This document shows positions 46,355-56,180 of a DNA stretch of 64,000 nt, one piece after another. The stretch's first letter is position 1. Each line of letters begins with the position of its first letter. The notes below the pieces were generated by a model. That model made no database searches. It saw nothing but the letters and a program-made list of their open reading frames with translations, and had not been told where the DNA came from. The position numbers and the translations under genes were made by a program. This stretch comes from CAVPXC01 sp963709505 (GTDB lineage Bacteria; Chloroflexota; Anaerolineae; JAAEKA01), in the NCBI GenBank assembly GCA_963709505.1, contig CAVPXC010000029.1:186001-250000 (forward strand). Reading direction: 5' to 3'.

Positions 46355-46396
46355 GATTAAAAATTCGGGTGATACGTGATGAGTGCCGGGGATGGG

Positions 46397-46511
46397 TGTC
46401 AGAGGGTCAGCGGTCAGCGATCAGAGGGTCAGAGGTCGATCGATTGGCACCCGCTTCTTGACACTCTGACTTCTGACATTCTGACATTCTGACCTCTGAC
46501 CTCTGACCCTC
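46397..46511. repeat. TCAGAGG/GGTCAG heptamer array with inverted copy
   Basis: GGTGTCAGAGGGTCAGCGGTCAGCGATCAGAGG and further units on the left are mirrored by ACACTCTGACTTCTGAC, two CATTCTGA units and two CCTCTGA units on the right. The phosphatase gene ends within the right edge. It shares its unit with the array at 47206. Confidence 0.85.
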
Positions 46512-47148
46512 ATTCCACCCCCTGCAAGTGTTCGATTCGATTGTGCCAATGCAGCCGCCAGGTCTCGCGGCGGGGGAGCTCGACGTACTGGAAGCGGGTG
46601 ATGCCGGTGTTGTGGTTCCAGATCTCGCAGCGACGCCATGGGCCGATGTTGAAGATGTGATCGAAGGCAGCCTCGACGACGCCGCCGTGGCACACCGCGA
46701 CCACGATCTGGTCCCTGTGGCGTTCGACCATTTCCTCGATGAACAAGCCAACCCGGGTACGGAAGTGCATGAACGTCTCGCCACCCGCGACCATAGGCGT
46801 CGTCGTGGCAAAAGGCCGTTCGCTCGCCCAGTAGTCAGAATACCCTTGCGGTAAGTTGCCCGCTGGCCAGGGGCTGTGGTCGGAGCGGTTGTTGCCGATC
46901 TCGCGTAACCGGTCATCCCAGGTTACCTCGCAGTGATACGCCTGGGCCAATGGCGCCACCGTTTCTCTGGCTCGCTGCATGGTGCTGGCATAAACAACGT
47001 CGATCCCAGACAATTGCCTGGGTAACCAGGCCGCCAATGCCGTAGCTTGCCGTTGACCGAGCTCGGTCAGCCCTTCGTCTAAGTTGCCGCCTGCCCAGTC
47101 CTTTAGATTAACATAACTTTGGCCGTGGCGAATCAGATACAGGTTCAT
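46510..47148 (-). CDS. Histidine phosphatase superfamily protein
   Basis: The 212-residue protein starts MNLYLIRHGQSYVNLKDWAG, with the phosphoacceptor His in RHG. It has the second-site VAVCHGGVVEAAFDHIF and the middle motif STMQRARETVAPLA. Members include phosphoglycerate mutases and assorted phosphatases; the substrate cannot be told from sequence. ATG 47148 was chosen as the family start. Confidence 0.92.
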   Translation of the reverse strand: MNLYLIRHGQSYVNLKDWAGGNLDEGLTELGQRQATALAAWLPRQLSGIDVVYASTMQRARETVAPLAQAYHCEVTWDDRLREIGNNRSDHSPWPAGNLPQGYSDYWASERPFATTTPMVAGGETFMHFRTRVGLFIEEMVERHRDQIVVAVCHGGVVEAAFDHIFNIGPWRRCEIWNHNTGITRFQYVELPRRETWRLHWHNRIEHLQGVE

Positions 47149-47205
47149 AAAAGGAATCCTTGCTTGCTGAAAGTGTGTTGGTTGCAAACCGGTGGCGAGT
47201 GTTCG

Positions 47206-47278
47206 AATGTCAGAGAGTCAGTTTTCGATCGCCTGGCACCCCGTTCCTGGCACTCTGACATTCTGACCCTCTGACACC
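47206..47278. repeat. GAATGTCAGAGAGTCAG inverted repeat
   Basis: Left AATGTCAGAGAGTCAG is mirrored by CTGACATTCTGACCCTCTGACA on the right. The histidine kinase frame ends inside it (stop at 47218), so its last 15 or so residues are repeat-encoded. Confidence 0.8.
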
Positions 47279-49557
47279 CATTCTCCAACAATCGGCAGAG
47301 ACACGGTAAAGGTCGAGCCCTGGCTTGGGCCAGGACTCGATGCCTGAATGGTCCCGCCATGTGCCGTGATGATGGCCTTGCAGAGCGCCAGTCCAATACC
47401 CATTCCGCTGAAGCGGCGAGTTGTCGAGCCGTCGACTTGGTAGAAGCGATCGAAAATCTGTGGCAGCTTGTCGTCAGGAATGCCAATTCCCTGGTCGGCG
47501 ACAGTAATGATCATCATGTCATTCTGCGGCCGGGCCTGCACCCAGATTTGCCCGCCTTCCGGGCTGAACTTGATGGCGTTGTCGAGTAGGTTGCCAATGA
47601 CCAATTCCAGGTGGCTGGGGCTAGACAGAATCGGGGCAGGTGTCGCAGCCATCTTAGTGCGCAGCTTTAGGCCATGCTCGGCCGCTACAAGCTGCCAGGC
47701 CTTAGCCGTAGTGGGCAGCCATGTGCCCAGGTCAAGGGGTTCGAGGTGCAGTTTGTCTGGGTTGAAGGTCTGCAGGGCCAACAAACTGTTGACCATGAAA
47801 TGGAGACGACGGCCCTGTTGGCGTATCGTCCGCAGCGCAAGATTCTGATCTTCGTTCAACGCACCGAGCTGGCCCGTCTCCATCGAGCTCGATGTAGCCG
47901 ATGATCAGCGTGAGCGGTGTTCGCAGTTCGTGCGATACGTTCTGGGTCATCTCTTCCTTGGCACGCAAGGCAACCCGCAGCTGGGCATTGGCCTCCTGAA
48001 GCGAGGAGTAGAGCCGGGCGTTCTCGATCGCGATGCCGGCCTGGTTGGCGAAGGCTTGGAGGCGTTGAGCGTGCTCTGGCGTAAAGAAACCTGGTGTGAT
48101 GCTGTCGAGGTTAAGAAACCCGATCACCTGGCCCTTGCTCATGATCGGCGCGCCTGCGTACGAACGTAGCCATTCCATTTCAGGAAATCGCACCCAGTCC
48201 GGATCGCTGTGTGTGTCGGCGATGGCGATCGGCCGGCCGGTTTCGGCCATGAAGCGCAGGTTGGCGGTTTCAATCACCGGCAAACGGGCATGAATCACCC
48301 AGTCTTCCTTGCCCCTCTCAACGTAGCCTTTGCTACGGACCATGCGCGCTACGCCGTCCTCGATGAGCATGATATCGCTCGAATCGCTCGGCGCAACCGC
48401 CACTACCTCTGTCAAGATGCGCTCAAGGACTTCGTCCAGGCTGAGTGTCGTCGTAAGGGCGGATATCGAGTTCGCGCAGGGCCTCGGTCATGGCGGTCTG
48501 CTCGCGCTGTGCGCGCTCGGCGCGCTTGCGGTCGCTGATATCCCGCAGGACCAGCAGCCAGCCTCGGAGGCGGTTGCTTCGTTCGTAGAGCGGCGATATG
48601 TGTGCGTCCAAATAGCAGCCGGTCAGCAGGTCATCGGGATCGAGCTCGAGTTCGCAGGGTTCCGGCGCACGGCAACCGATTGACCACCTGGCTCCATAGC
48701 GGAATGAGGCCGGCGGCCCGCTGGCCCACAGAGGCTGCCCTGGTCAGGCCGATCGATTGCTGAGCGGCCGCGTTGAGATCGAGAATTCGGTACCGGGTGT
48801 CAATGACGATCACACTGTCGGTCATGCCCTCGATGAGTGCATCGCGGGCCACCGGCATGATGTCGAGAAAGCCGTAGCGAAACAGCCCCCAGACTCCCAG
48901 CAATCCCGAGATGGTGATGAGCACTGGCCCCAGGTCTAGGTGCGGCCACGGAGAAAGTTTGGTTATATAGAGAATGTTGCCGATCAAAGGCACCAAGGCT
49001 GCGATCAGCAAAACTCCCATTTGAGATCGCTGCAGTGGTGGCGACTGCAAGAACGTTCGAAAGGCGATGGCTGTTGCTAACAGAAACAGGATGTAATTGT
49101 AGACGCCTTGTATCCAAAAAGCCGCGCCGTAGTCCATCGCCAGCAACGAAAAGCCCTGGCTGGTGTCCAGGCTGACGCTACGGTAGATGAGTCCATGGCG
49201 CTCTGTCGTCCACACCAGCGCCAGGATTACGAGCGGAACGACCGCGAAGAGCGCGATGCTTCGACGGCTGAGCATCTTCTCCTGGTTGGTGTATTGCAGC
49301 ACGAAGATCAACCAGACCACCGGAACGGGGAGAAAGGCCGCGTATTGGAGCCGGGCCCAGAAAAGCTTTGACGCCAGGTCGACGGCCGCTAACTCGATCG
49401 CATACAAGATTGCCCAGACGGTCAACACGAGCATGAGGACGGTCAGGGTCGTGGCGCCGGGGACCGCGCGTCTGCGCCAGGCCAGCACAGCCAGCAACGA
49501 CGCCAGGATGGCGGAGAGCAACATGGGAAAGACGTAGGGATTGGCCTGCCACTGCAT
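47218..49557 (-). CDS. Membrane sensor histidine kinase: 7TM - PAS - GAF - HisKA - HATPase (three frameshifts)
   Basis: Seven or so hydrophobic segments (about residues 5-220, 7TM histidine-kinase N-terminal type) are followed by PAS (DALIEGMTDSVIVIDTRYRI to LVLRDISDRKRAER), GAF (EVLERILTEVVAVAPSDSS to NQAGIAIENARLY), HisKA (NVSHELRTPLTLIIGYIEL) and HATPase_c (LLDNAIKFSPEGG, ADQGIGIPDD, GMGIGLALCKAI). Frames break at about 48675, 48455 and 47887; total length is still a multiple of three (780 codons). Start ATG 49557 reads MQWQANPYVFPML. No response regulator is adjacent. Confidence 0.85.
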
Positions 49558-49829
49558 GGGATGTGTCTCCGAGAATGCCCCCTGATTTGCCAGAAACGGT
49601 GAGAGGGCCAAAGCCATTCGGCATCGCGACTGGATGCATTGTATCACGTCTATGGTCGGGCGTGCAACTGCGTTGGATTTCCCAAGCGCGCCGGATGGGT
49701 ACCCGCGTGCGCGGGCATGACGGTTGGGCTTTGCGTGGATTTCCTAGTTGTCACTGTGAACGGTATACTGACCAGGCGTTTCATCATCGCAAGGACGCCA
49801 CCGATGGCGTATCAGTTGGATATGTTCGC

Positions 49830-50789
49830 ATGACAGAATACCCACCTACTCCAACAGTCCATGTCGACCATCTAAAAAAAGCCTTCGGTTCAGTGCTAGC
49901 TGTGGCCGACGTCGCTTTTGAGGTCTTTCCAGGCGAGATTTTTGGCCTGCTGGGTCCCAACGGCGCAGGCAAGACCACGACCATCCGCATGATGCTGGAT
50001 ATCTTCCGGCCGGACGCGGGCCAAGTCGCGATCTTCGGCGGGCCCATGGATGAACGCAAGAAGAATCGCATCGGCTATATGCCGGAGGAGCGCGGGCTGT
50101 ATCGCGATCTCAAGCTCGAGCCTACCCTGATCTACCTGGCGACGCTTAAGGGATTGGACGAAGCAACGGCACGCCGCCGTCTTGGCGATTGGCTAAAGCG
50201 GTTCGATCTGACCGATCACCGGCACAAGCGCATCCAGGACCTCAGCAAAGGCATGCAACAGAAGGCGCAAATCATTGCAACCTTGATCCACGAGCCGGAC
50301 CTAATTGTAGTCGACGAGCCGTTCTCGGGGCTGGACCCGGTCAACACGCGGTTGGTGCAGGAGATCATCGAGGAGCAGAGCCGCGCCGGCAAGACGATCA
50401 TCATGTCCACCCATCAGATGCATCAGGTCGAGGCGATGTGCACCCGGATCGTGCTGATCGACCGCGGGCATACCGTATTGTACGGCAAGGTCGACGAAAT
50501 CAAGCGACGCTTTGCCGGCAATGCCGTGGTCATCGAAGGCCAGGGGGATTTCGCTCAGATCCCTGGTGTATTGCAGGTGCGCGAGCAGAACGGCGGCTGG
50601 CATTTGGCCCTGGCGTCCGAGGCCAACCCACAGGACGTGTTTCGCACGCTGGCCGGGCGGCCGGATGTGAGGATCGATCACTTTGAGATTGCGGAGGCCT
50701 CGCTTGACGATATTTTCATCATGGTGGTGAGAGGGGCGGTGGAGGGTGGAGGGTGGAGGGTGGAGAGTGGGGAGGTGGAGGGTGAATAA
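49830..50789 (+). CDS. ABC-2-type (NatA-like) transporter ATPase
   Basis: The 319-residue ATPase has GPNGAGKTT, the NatA-like IGYMPEERGLYRDLKLEP, signature LSKGMQQKAQIIATL, Walker B LIVVDEPFSGLDP and H-loop STHQMHQ, plus a C-terminal DUF4162-like domain. Start ATG 49830 overlaps the stop of a tiny nine-codon frame (49804-49832), perhaps just chance. The last 15 residues, with GGGWRVESGEVEGE, are encoded by a GGTGGAG repeat. It is coupled to the permease that starts eight bases before its stop. Confidence 0.92.
   Translation: MTEYPPTPTVHVDHLKKAFGSVLAVADVAFEVFPGEIFGLLGPNGAGKTTTIRMMLDIFRPDAGQVAIFGGPMDERKKNRIGYMPEERGLYRDLKLEPTLIYLATLKGLDEATARRRLGDWLKRFDLTDHRHKRIQDLSKGMQQKAQIIATLIHEPDLIVVDEPFSGLDPVNTRLVQEIIEEQSRAGKTIIMSTHQMHQVEAMCTRIVLIDRGHTVLYGKVDEIKRRFAGNAVVIEGQGDFAQIPGVLQVREQNGGWHLALASEANPQDVFRTLAGRPDVRIDHFEIAEASLDDIFIMVVRGAVEGGGWRVESGEVEGE
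50731..50785. repeat. GGTGGAG heptamer array in coding sequence
   Basis: About six GGTGGAGG/GGTGGAGA units form the very end of the ATPase gene and the start region of the permease gene, including the ribosome binding site. Only direct copies are present; no inverted half was found. Confidence 0.8.
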
Positions 50790-51985
50790 GGCGTGGTTGG
50801 TGGGTCGGTTCGAGTATTTGACCCTGGTGCGGCGGCGGTCGTTTGTGTTGGCGACGGTGGGGTTTCCGCTGCTGATGGTGACGGTGATTGGCTTTGGGAT
50901 TTTGCTGGCGACCAGTGGCGAGGATAAACGGCCGCTGGGCTATGTGGATCAAGCTGGGGTCGTGACCCTGACGCCTGAGCAGGCCGGCGTCGAGCCGGCC
51001 GGTACGCTCGTGGCCTTTGCTAGCCGGGCGGCGGCGGCGGCGGCCTTGCAGGGTGGAACGATCCAGGGATATGTCGTGCTGCCACCTGGTTATCGCCAAG
51101 ACGAGAAGCCCACCTTCGTGATCATCAACGCGGCGTCGAGCGAAGGGGTGCGCGCCAGTTTCGACGACTTCCTGCGGGCCAACCTGGTCGCCGGCCAGCC
51201 GGCGCAGGTGCAGCGGCGGCTAAGAGATGGAGTTCGACTTGATCGTACGGTCCCCCGACGGCAACCGTGAGATCTCCGAGTCGAACTTGGTTAACGTGCT
51301 GCTGCCTTTCGTAGCCGGCTTCTTCTTCGTCTACGTCGTGATCTCGTCCTCCGGCTATTTGCTGCAGGCCGTGACGACCGAGAAGGAAAACCGCACGGTG
51401 GAGATCATGGCCACGTCGCTTTCGTCGATGCAGTTGATCGGCGGCAAGTCGGGCGGCCTGTTGGCCGTGGCATTGACGCAGCTTGCGGTCTGGATCGGCT
51501 CGCTAGCGCTGGCGCTGGTCATCGGTGCGTTCCTTGTGCCAGAACTGCGCTCGGTCGAGGTGTCGGGGTCGCTGGTCCTGGTGATCCTGCTCTATTTCAT
51601 CCCGTCCTTCGCTCTGATGGCCGGGTTCATGATCGCGATCGGCAGCGCGGCGACCGAGCTGCAGCAGGGACAACAGATCGGTGGCATCCTGAACTTGCTC
51701 TTCATGGCGCCGTTTTTCGTGCTTGTCGTGCTCTTTGCCAACCCGGACGGGCCGCTGGCAGTGGCGATGACCCTGTTCCCAACTACATCGTTTTTGACGA
51801 TCACTCTGCGCTGGGGTTTGACCACGATACCGGCGTGGCAGCTGGTGCTTAGTTGGCTGCTGCTGGTAACCAGCGCCCTGGTCACCGTCTGGCTGGCCGC
51901 GCGCGTTTTTCGCATCGGAATGCTGAGCTACGGCCAGCGGCTGGATTGGGCGTCGATAAAGTCGGCAGTGAACAGTAAACAGTAA
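50782..51985 (+). CDS. ABC-2-type (NatB-like) permease, first (one frameshift)
   Basis: The restored protein has 401 codons from the GTG at 50782: an N-terminal membrane segment (SFVLATVGFPLLMVTVIGFGILL), an extracytoplasmic domain (GYVDQAGVV to LVAGQPAQVQRRL), and five C-terminal membrane segments with EKENRTVEIMATSLSSMQLIGGK. One extra base at about 51222 separates the halves (QRRL / EMEFDLIVRSPDGNREI). The family is NatB/YhaP-like and exports ions or small molecules. Its last codons are encoded by the following repeat. Confidence 0.88.
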
Positions 51986-52075
51986 ACAGTGAACAGTCAA
52001 CAGTCAACTAGTGAACGGTGACCAGTAAATAGCAATCGGTCTGCACCGTTGACTGTTTACTGGTCACTATTCCAC
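51966..52075. repeat. CAGTGAA/CAGTAAA heptamer array with inverted copy
   Basis: Seven or so units (CAGTGAACAGTAAACAGTAA...) on the left face GTTGACTGTTTACTGGTCACTA on the right. More inverted units (GTTCACTGTTTACTGTTCAC) lie at 52240-52271, beyond the repeat at 52108-52210. The preceding permease ends inside the first unit. Confidence 0.88.
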
Positions 52076-52107
52076 CTACCTGATATTCTTGGTGTGATGT
52101 CTCATTA

Positions 52108-52210
52108 GCGTGGGTCGAGTAGGGTCTGGCGGCGACTCTCGGTAATCGGGAGTCGCCAGTGCCCATGTTGATATCGAGTCAAACGCCGCCAGACCCTACT
52201 CGACCCACGC
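52108..52210. repeat. Perfect 27-base inverted repeat of the GGGTCGAGTAGGGTCTGG family
   Basis: Arms 52108-52134 and 52184-52210 are exact complements; a smaller hairpin (GGCGACTC/GAGTCGCC) starts inside the left arm. The arms share about 23 bases with the repeat at 12771. It sits in the gap between two permease genes, within the split heptamer array, as if inserted there. Confidence 0.9.
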
Positions 52211-52278
52211 CTTACGAAACACCACACCAAAACCGTCCGCCGTTCACTGTTTACTGTTCACTGTTCACTGGTTCAACG

Positions 52279-53511
52279 ATGCGCAACACCTACCTCGTCC
52301 TCAAACACGAAATCAAAACGACGATCGCCAAGCGCTCGTTCTGGTTTACGACCTTCGTTTTTCCCCTGATGATCATAATATTTACATTAGTGCCGCAGTT
52401 GCTGGCCGACGACGCGATCAAGTCCAGCGCTCAGGCCGCGTTGACGCCGCGCACCGGCGTGTCCCATACGATCGGATATGTGGATCAAGTAGGGATTGTG
52501 CGAACACATCCTCCCGACTTGCCGCTTGGATCATTGCAGTCCTACCCTGATAATGCCGCCGCCCAAGCCGCGTTGCAGGCTGGTGAGGTGATGCAGTACT
52601 ATGTGATCCCCGCCGATTTCATGGATACCGGCCAGGTCGTGATCGTCACCCCGCAGAGTTCGATCTTCACGAGCTTTCAGAGCTACAACGTAATGGAATA
52701 CGTCGTGGACAGCAACCTGCTGGGCGATGCCGTTCTGGCCCGGTTGATAATGGCTCCAACAGCCGGCGCGCAGGTGATTGCTGTAGGCCCGGAGACCGAC
52801 AAACGAACGGCCAATCCAAATACCTTCGGGGTGACTTTCATCGTGATGTTCATCTTCTTCTTCAGCATCACCCTGAGCAGCGGGTATATGTTGCAGAGTG
52901 TCGTCAAGGAGAAGGAGAACCGCACAGTCGAGGTGTTGCTGCTTAGCGTGCGGCCGGTACAGCTAATGACGGGCAAAGTGCTGGGCCTTGGCGTGTTGGC
53001 GCTCCTGCAACTGACCGTCTGGCTCGGCGGTGAGATGCTGGTACTGGGGGACGGGCCGCCATTTTTGGGCAGCGCTGCCGGCGTCGTGCTGCCGCCCGGC
53101 TTTGTGGTTATGACGGTGTTGTATTTCCTGTTTGGCTATCTTTTGTACGCGTCGGCACTGGGCGCATTGGGCGCGCTCGCCCCCAATGTTCGCGAAGGCT
53201 CGCAGTTCACCTTTGCCTTGATCCTTCCCCTCCTCATCCCTTTGTGGTTCAACCAGGTCTTCGTTCAGGACCCTAACGGACTGATGGCAACCGCGCTGAG
53301 CCTCTTCCCTCTCACTGCGCCAACGGCCATGGTCACCCGCTTGGCAGCAGGCGGCGTGCCGGTCTGGCAACTGATCCTCGGTTTGTTCTTACTGGCCCTG
53401 ACCGCGCTGGGCTTTCTCCTGCTCGCCGCCCGTTTCTTCCGCGCCGATACACTGCTTTCGGCGGAGAGTCTGAACTTAAATAGGCTGTGGCTAGAGCTGC
53501 GGAAATTGTGA
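52279..53511 (+). CDS. ABC-2-type (NatB-like) permease, second
   Basis: A 410-residue intact paralogue of the preceding permease: LKHEIKTTIAKRSFWFTTFVFPLMIIIF, an extracytoplasmic domain (YVDQVGIVRT...), then five membrane segments with KEKENRTVEVLLLSVRPVQLMTGK. The longer frame from 52159 lies in repeat DNA, so ATG 52279 is preferred. It should form a heterodimer with the first permease driven by the ATPase at 49830. Its stop codon lies in a hairpin. Confidence 0.92.
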   Translation: MRNTYLVLKHEIKTTIAKRSFWFTTFVFPLMIIIFTLVPQLLADDAIKSSAQAALTPRTGVSHTIGYVDQVGIVRTHPPDLPLGSLQSYPDNAAAQAALQAGEVMQYYVIPADFMDTGQVVIVTPQSSIFTSFQSYNVMEYVVDSNLLGDAVLARLIMAPTAGAQVIAVGPETDKRTANPNTFGVTFIVMFIFFFSITLSSGYMLQSVVKEKENRTVEVLLLSVRPVQLMTGKVLGLGVLALLQLTVWLGGEMLVLGDGPPFLGSAAGVVLPPGFVVMTVLYFLFGYLLYASALGALGALAPNVREGSQFTFALILPLLIPLWFNQVFVQDPNGLMATALSLFPLTAPTAMVTRLAAGGVPVWQLILGLFLLALTALGFLLLAARFFRADTLLSAESLNLNRLWLELRKL

Positions 53512-53564
53512 ATGGTGAATTGTCAATGATCGGAGGTTCCGGACATTGACAATTCACCATTCAC
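53508..53564. terminator. Bidirectional hairpin between convergent genes
   Basis: Perfect 21-base arms (53508-53528 and 53544-53564, GAATGGTGAATTGTCAATG type) surround a 15-base loop that itself contains CGGAGGTTCCG. The stop codons of both flanking convergent genes lie in the arms. AT-rich arms and position favour a role in ending transcription from both sides. Confidence 0.7.
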
Positions 53565-53932
53565 AATCGACCATTCCCAGTTCCGCTCACCGCAATCCGA
53601 TCTCCCACCTCTGTCCCCGTCGCTGCGGCAGTTCCTGCTGGAAGTTCGATCACAAACCGAGCCTTGCGGTGGATCCGGCCAAAGCGCCAAGGGGCCATGG
53701 CGTGGTCGATGTACACCACTTCCAAGTCCCGACTGACGTAGAGCACATCGATGGGAAAGCGCATGAAATGGGTGTGGACGCTGTTGCTGGGGGCAATCAG
53801 CAGCCCCTCGCCTTCGGCCAGCGATACCGCACCCATCAGGCCCTTAAAGCGGGTGAAGAAGTTGCTGGCCACGTGGCCATTGGAAACGACGGAGGTGTTG
53901 CGGGTGAGGTTTTGGATTTCCATAGATGGCAT
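53561..53932 (-). CDS. DUF192 family protein
   Basis: A 123-residue DUF192 protein with RFKGLMGAVSLAEGEGLLIAPSNSVHTHFMRFPIDVLYV and a C-terminal VIELPAGTAAATG, the standard family signature. Function is unknown. It is encoded at the end of the pilus locus, next to the prepilin peptidase, a frequent neighbour for DUF192 genes in Chloroflexota as far as I recall. No signal peptide is seen, unlike many relatives. Confidence 0.88.
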   Translation of the reverse strand: MPSMEIQNLTRNTSVVSNGHVASNFFTRFKGLMGAVSLAEGEGLLIAPSNSVHTHFMRFPIDVLYVSRDLEVVYIDHAMAPWRFGRIHRKARFVIELPAGTAAATGTEVGDRIAVSGTGNGRL

Positions 53933-53949
53933 GGTGAATTGTCAATTGT

Positions 53950-54030
53950 CAATTGTGAATTGTGAATTGTCAATTGTCAATGTCCGGAGTCTCCGGACAT
54001 TGACAATTGACAATTCACAATTCACAATTG
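53950..54030. repeat. Perfect 40-base inverted repeat (TGAATTGTCAAT units)
   Basis: Arms 53950-53989 and 53991-54030 are exact complements with a single T between them. Units AATTGTGAATTG and TCAATTGTCAA are reiterated, and the centre is GTCCGGAG-T-CTCCGGAC. The prepilin peptidase ends inside the right arm (its last codons and stop). It shares units with the hairpin at 53508. Confidence 0.93.
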
Positions 54031-54720
54031 CTCCTTGTCTATTATGGCCACAGGCCCAGCACGCAGAGTCAGGACTAGCCACGCGCCCAGGGCCAGGTAA
54101 GGTCCGTAGGCCATGGTGTCCTTGCGGCCGGCGCGGCGGGTGACCAGCAGAAACAGCGCAGCCACACCGCCGGCCAGAATGCCCACGAAGAGACCCACCA
54201 GGGCAATGGGATATCCGGCTAGCGCACCAATCGCTGCGGCAAGCTTGACGTCGCCCAGGCCCAGCGCGCCTCGGCCGAGGATGGCCAGCAGCAGAAAGAT
54301 CCCGCCAGCCACGGTCAAGCCAACCGCTGCCATGACGAGGGTGGGACTCCCTAGCCAAAGCGATTGGATCACTGCCCAGCCGAGCAGAGCGAGCACCAGC
54401 GGGTTCGGAAGTCGCCGGACCTGGAAATCCACCAAGGAGAGACACAGCAGCAGCGCCGTTATCACCAGTGCAGAGGCAGCGACAGCCACGCTGGACGCCT
54501 GCCAGCCTACGTAGCCGCCCCACAGGGCCATCGCTGCGGGCACAAGCGCGGTTTCCAGGGGAATCGATCCGGAATCGGCCGCTTCCGGGCGCGCGACTTC
54601 CTGCGAGGGCGCCGGTTGGCTGCGATAGCCGGCAACAAAGCGGCCGGCCACCACCCAAGTGGCCCAGCCCAGGCCATAGCCTATGACTGCTCCAAAAAGA
54701 ACGGGGGTAAATCCTGACAT
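54022..54720 (-). CDS. Type IV/Tad prepilin peptidase (A24 family)
   Basis: A 232-residue membrane protein with seven or so hydrophobic segments. The two catalytic aspartates of A24 peptidases are visible in LSLVDFQVRRLPNPLVL and in the motif GALGLGDVKLAAAIGAL. It should cleave the leader of Flp-type prepilins for the Tad machinery encoded beyond it. No prepilin gene is in the window. ATG 54720 gives the start MSGFTPVLFGAVIGYGLGWA. Confidence 0.92.
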   Translation of the reverse strand: MSGFTPVLFGAVIGYGLGWATWVVAGRFVAGYRSQPAPSQEVARPEAADSGSIPLETALVPAAMALWGGYVGWQASSVAVAASALVITALLLCLSLVDFQVRRLPNPLVLALLGWAVIQSLWLGSPTLVMAAVGLTVAGGIFLLLAILGRGALGLGDVKLAAAIGALAGYPIALVGLFVGILAGGVAALFLLVTRRAGRKDTMAYGPYLALGAWLVLTLRAGPVAIIDKEQL

Positions 54721-54853
54721 AGCCTCTAGTATCACGCAATTCTTTGGATTTGACAAAGCAGCGGCCGTCGACGCGAGTCACTGGTAGCGGTCAGGCGCGT
54801 CGCACTGTTGATTACCGCGCCGCTTGGAGGACAGGCATTGATGCGACAGATGG

Positions 54854-56180
54854 TCACGGCCTCGCTCGACGGTCGTAAAAGCTTATGGTCAGGTCATCCA
54901 CCAGGCGATTCATCGACCCTTCGAATTGCACCCACCGCTCGTCGATGGTGCTTTGAGCGCTTCGGACGGTCTGCTCCAGGTCGACCTTTTGCCACGCCGG
55001 CGCGACAAAGCGAATGCCCAGAACCAAGACAATTCCAAGAATCGCAGCAATCAGGACCAACAAACCTGGCCGCAATAGTGGCTGCTGTCGGGGCAGGATC
55101 GTACTTCCCCGGGTGGACTGGAAGCTCCATAGCTCGCCGAGCGCCGCTGGGACGATGGATAGGGCCATGGCAGTCAGCCAAATAGCGACCCGGCTCGGCG
55201 CGTGGAAGGGCTAGGTGTCCATTGGGGTATGCCACGCGCCAGGCGATGAGGCCGATGGCCACCAACACGGTGAGCGTCGCTGCCCAGATTACGGTCCGCA
55301 GCAGCCAGCGTCCGTTGGCGTACCAAACGGGCCAGGCCAGGGGTTGCGCGAAGCCCAAGACGGCCCCAAAGATGCCCCAGACCAGACCGATGAGGATGGC
55401 CCAGGCACCTATTGCTGTGACGTTGAGGCTGAGCATTTTCAGGGGCTGCATCGGAAATCCGATTCCTGATATCCCCATCAGCGCGCCGAGGATGCACCCG
55501 AGGATCCCTGCCAGGAGCAGGCTCATCAGCGGGCGGACGACGTAACGATGGAAACTCGACGGCACGCCGACGACCCTGAAGCGCACTGGGATGGGCATTG
55601 GCTGTTCCGTGGCGCTCGAATCGACGAGAATCGTGCCGGAATGCGGTGTGTTGCTGATAGGCAACGCCTCCGTGCCAACGCTTACGACCGACTCCAGCGG
55701 CTTGCCGCTGAAACGGGCAGGGTCGACCCGTAGCCACGGTTGGCTGGCACTGAGACCGCCATACAGATATCCTCGGCCACGACCCTTGCGAACGCGCAGG
55801 AGACACTCGGCCTTTTGTCCTGAAAGGATGAACGGCACCGCAATGGCCTTGGGCCGCAGCGACAGCTGCGGCCGGCGCACCAGGCCAGTGCCGATCAAAA
55901 ACGTCTCCAGAGTGACCCGTGGATCGGTTTCCCGTTTACGCACGACCTCGCGCGCCAATTTGGCCAGGTCCTCGGCGCCCTGATCGTCGAGCCATTGTGC
56001 AAGGGTGCCGTTGCGAAGATGATAGATGCCGTCTTCAGGGTATCGATCCATGTGCTTGATCGCCGAATGGATGGATTTGACCTGCTTGCCGCTGTGAAAC
56101 AGGCCACCGGAACGAAAGACAAAGGGCTCATTTGTGTGCTGGGTCACGGCTAGGCCGGTGTTTGGGCTAAGGTGCGTCAT
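54854..56180 (-). CDS. Membrane protein of unknown function in the pilus locus (one frameshift)
   Basis: The restored 442-residue protein has an N-terminal alpha-helical part (FVFRSGGLFHSGKQVKSI and NGTLAQWLDDQGAEDLAKLAREVV). A beta-rich middle follows (GYLYGGLSASQPWLRV, TGTxxVxSSATEQPMPIPVRFRVVG), then five or so membrane segments. One extra base at about 55180 separates GRYLA from MALSIVPAALGELWSFQS, and the tail ends in a helical segment after a last membrane span. I do not recognise the family. GGAGG precedes the start. The gene overlaps the end of the FG-GAP gene, so it is probably co-transcribed with the pilus genes. Confidence 0.7.

Noticed and set aside
49804..49832. Nine-codon leader peptide before the ABC-2 ATPase
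   Set aside because: It overlaps the ATPase start (ATGA) but has no ribosome binding site or attenuator-like structure, so chance is as likely.
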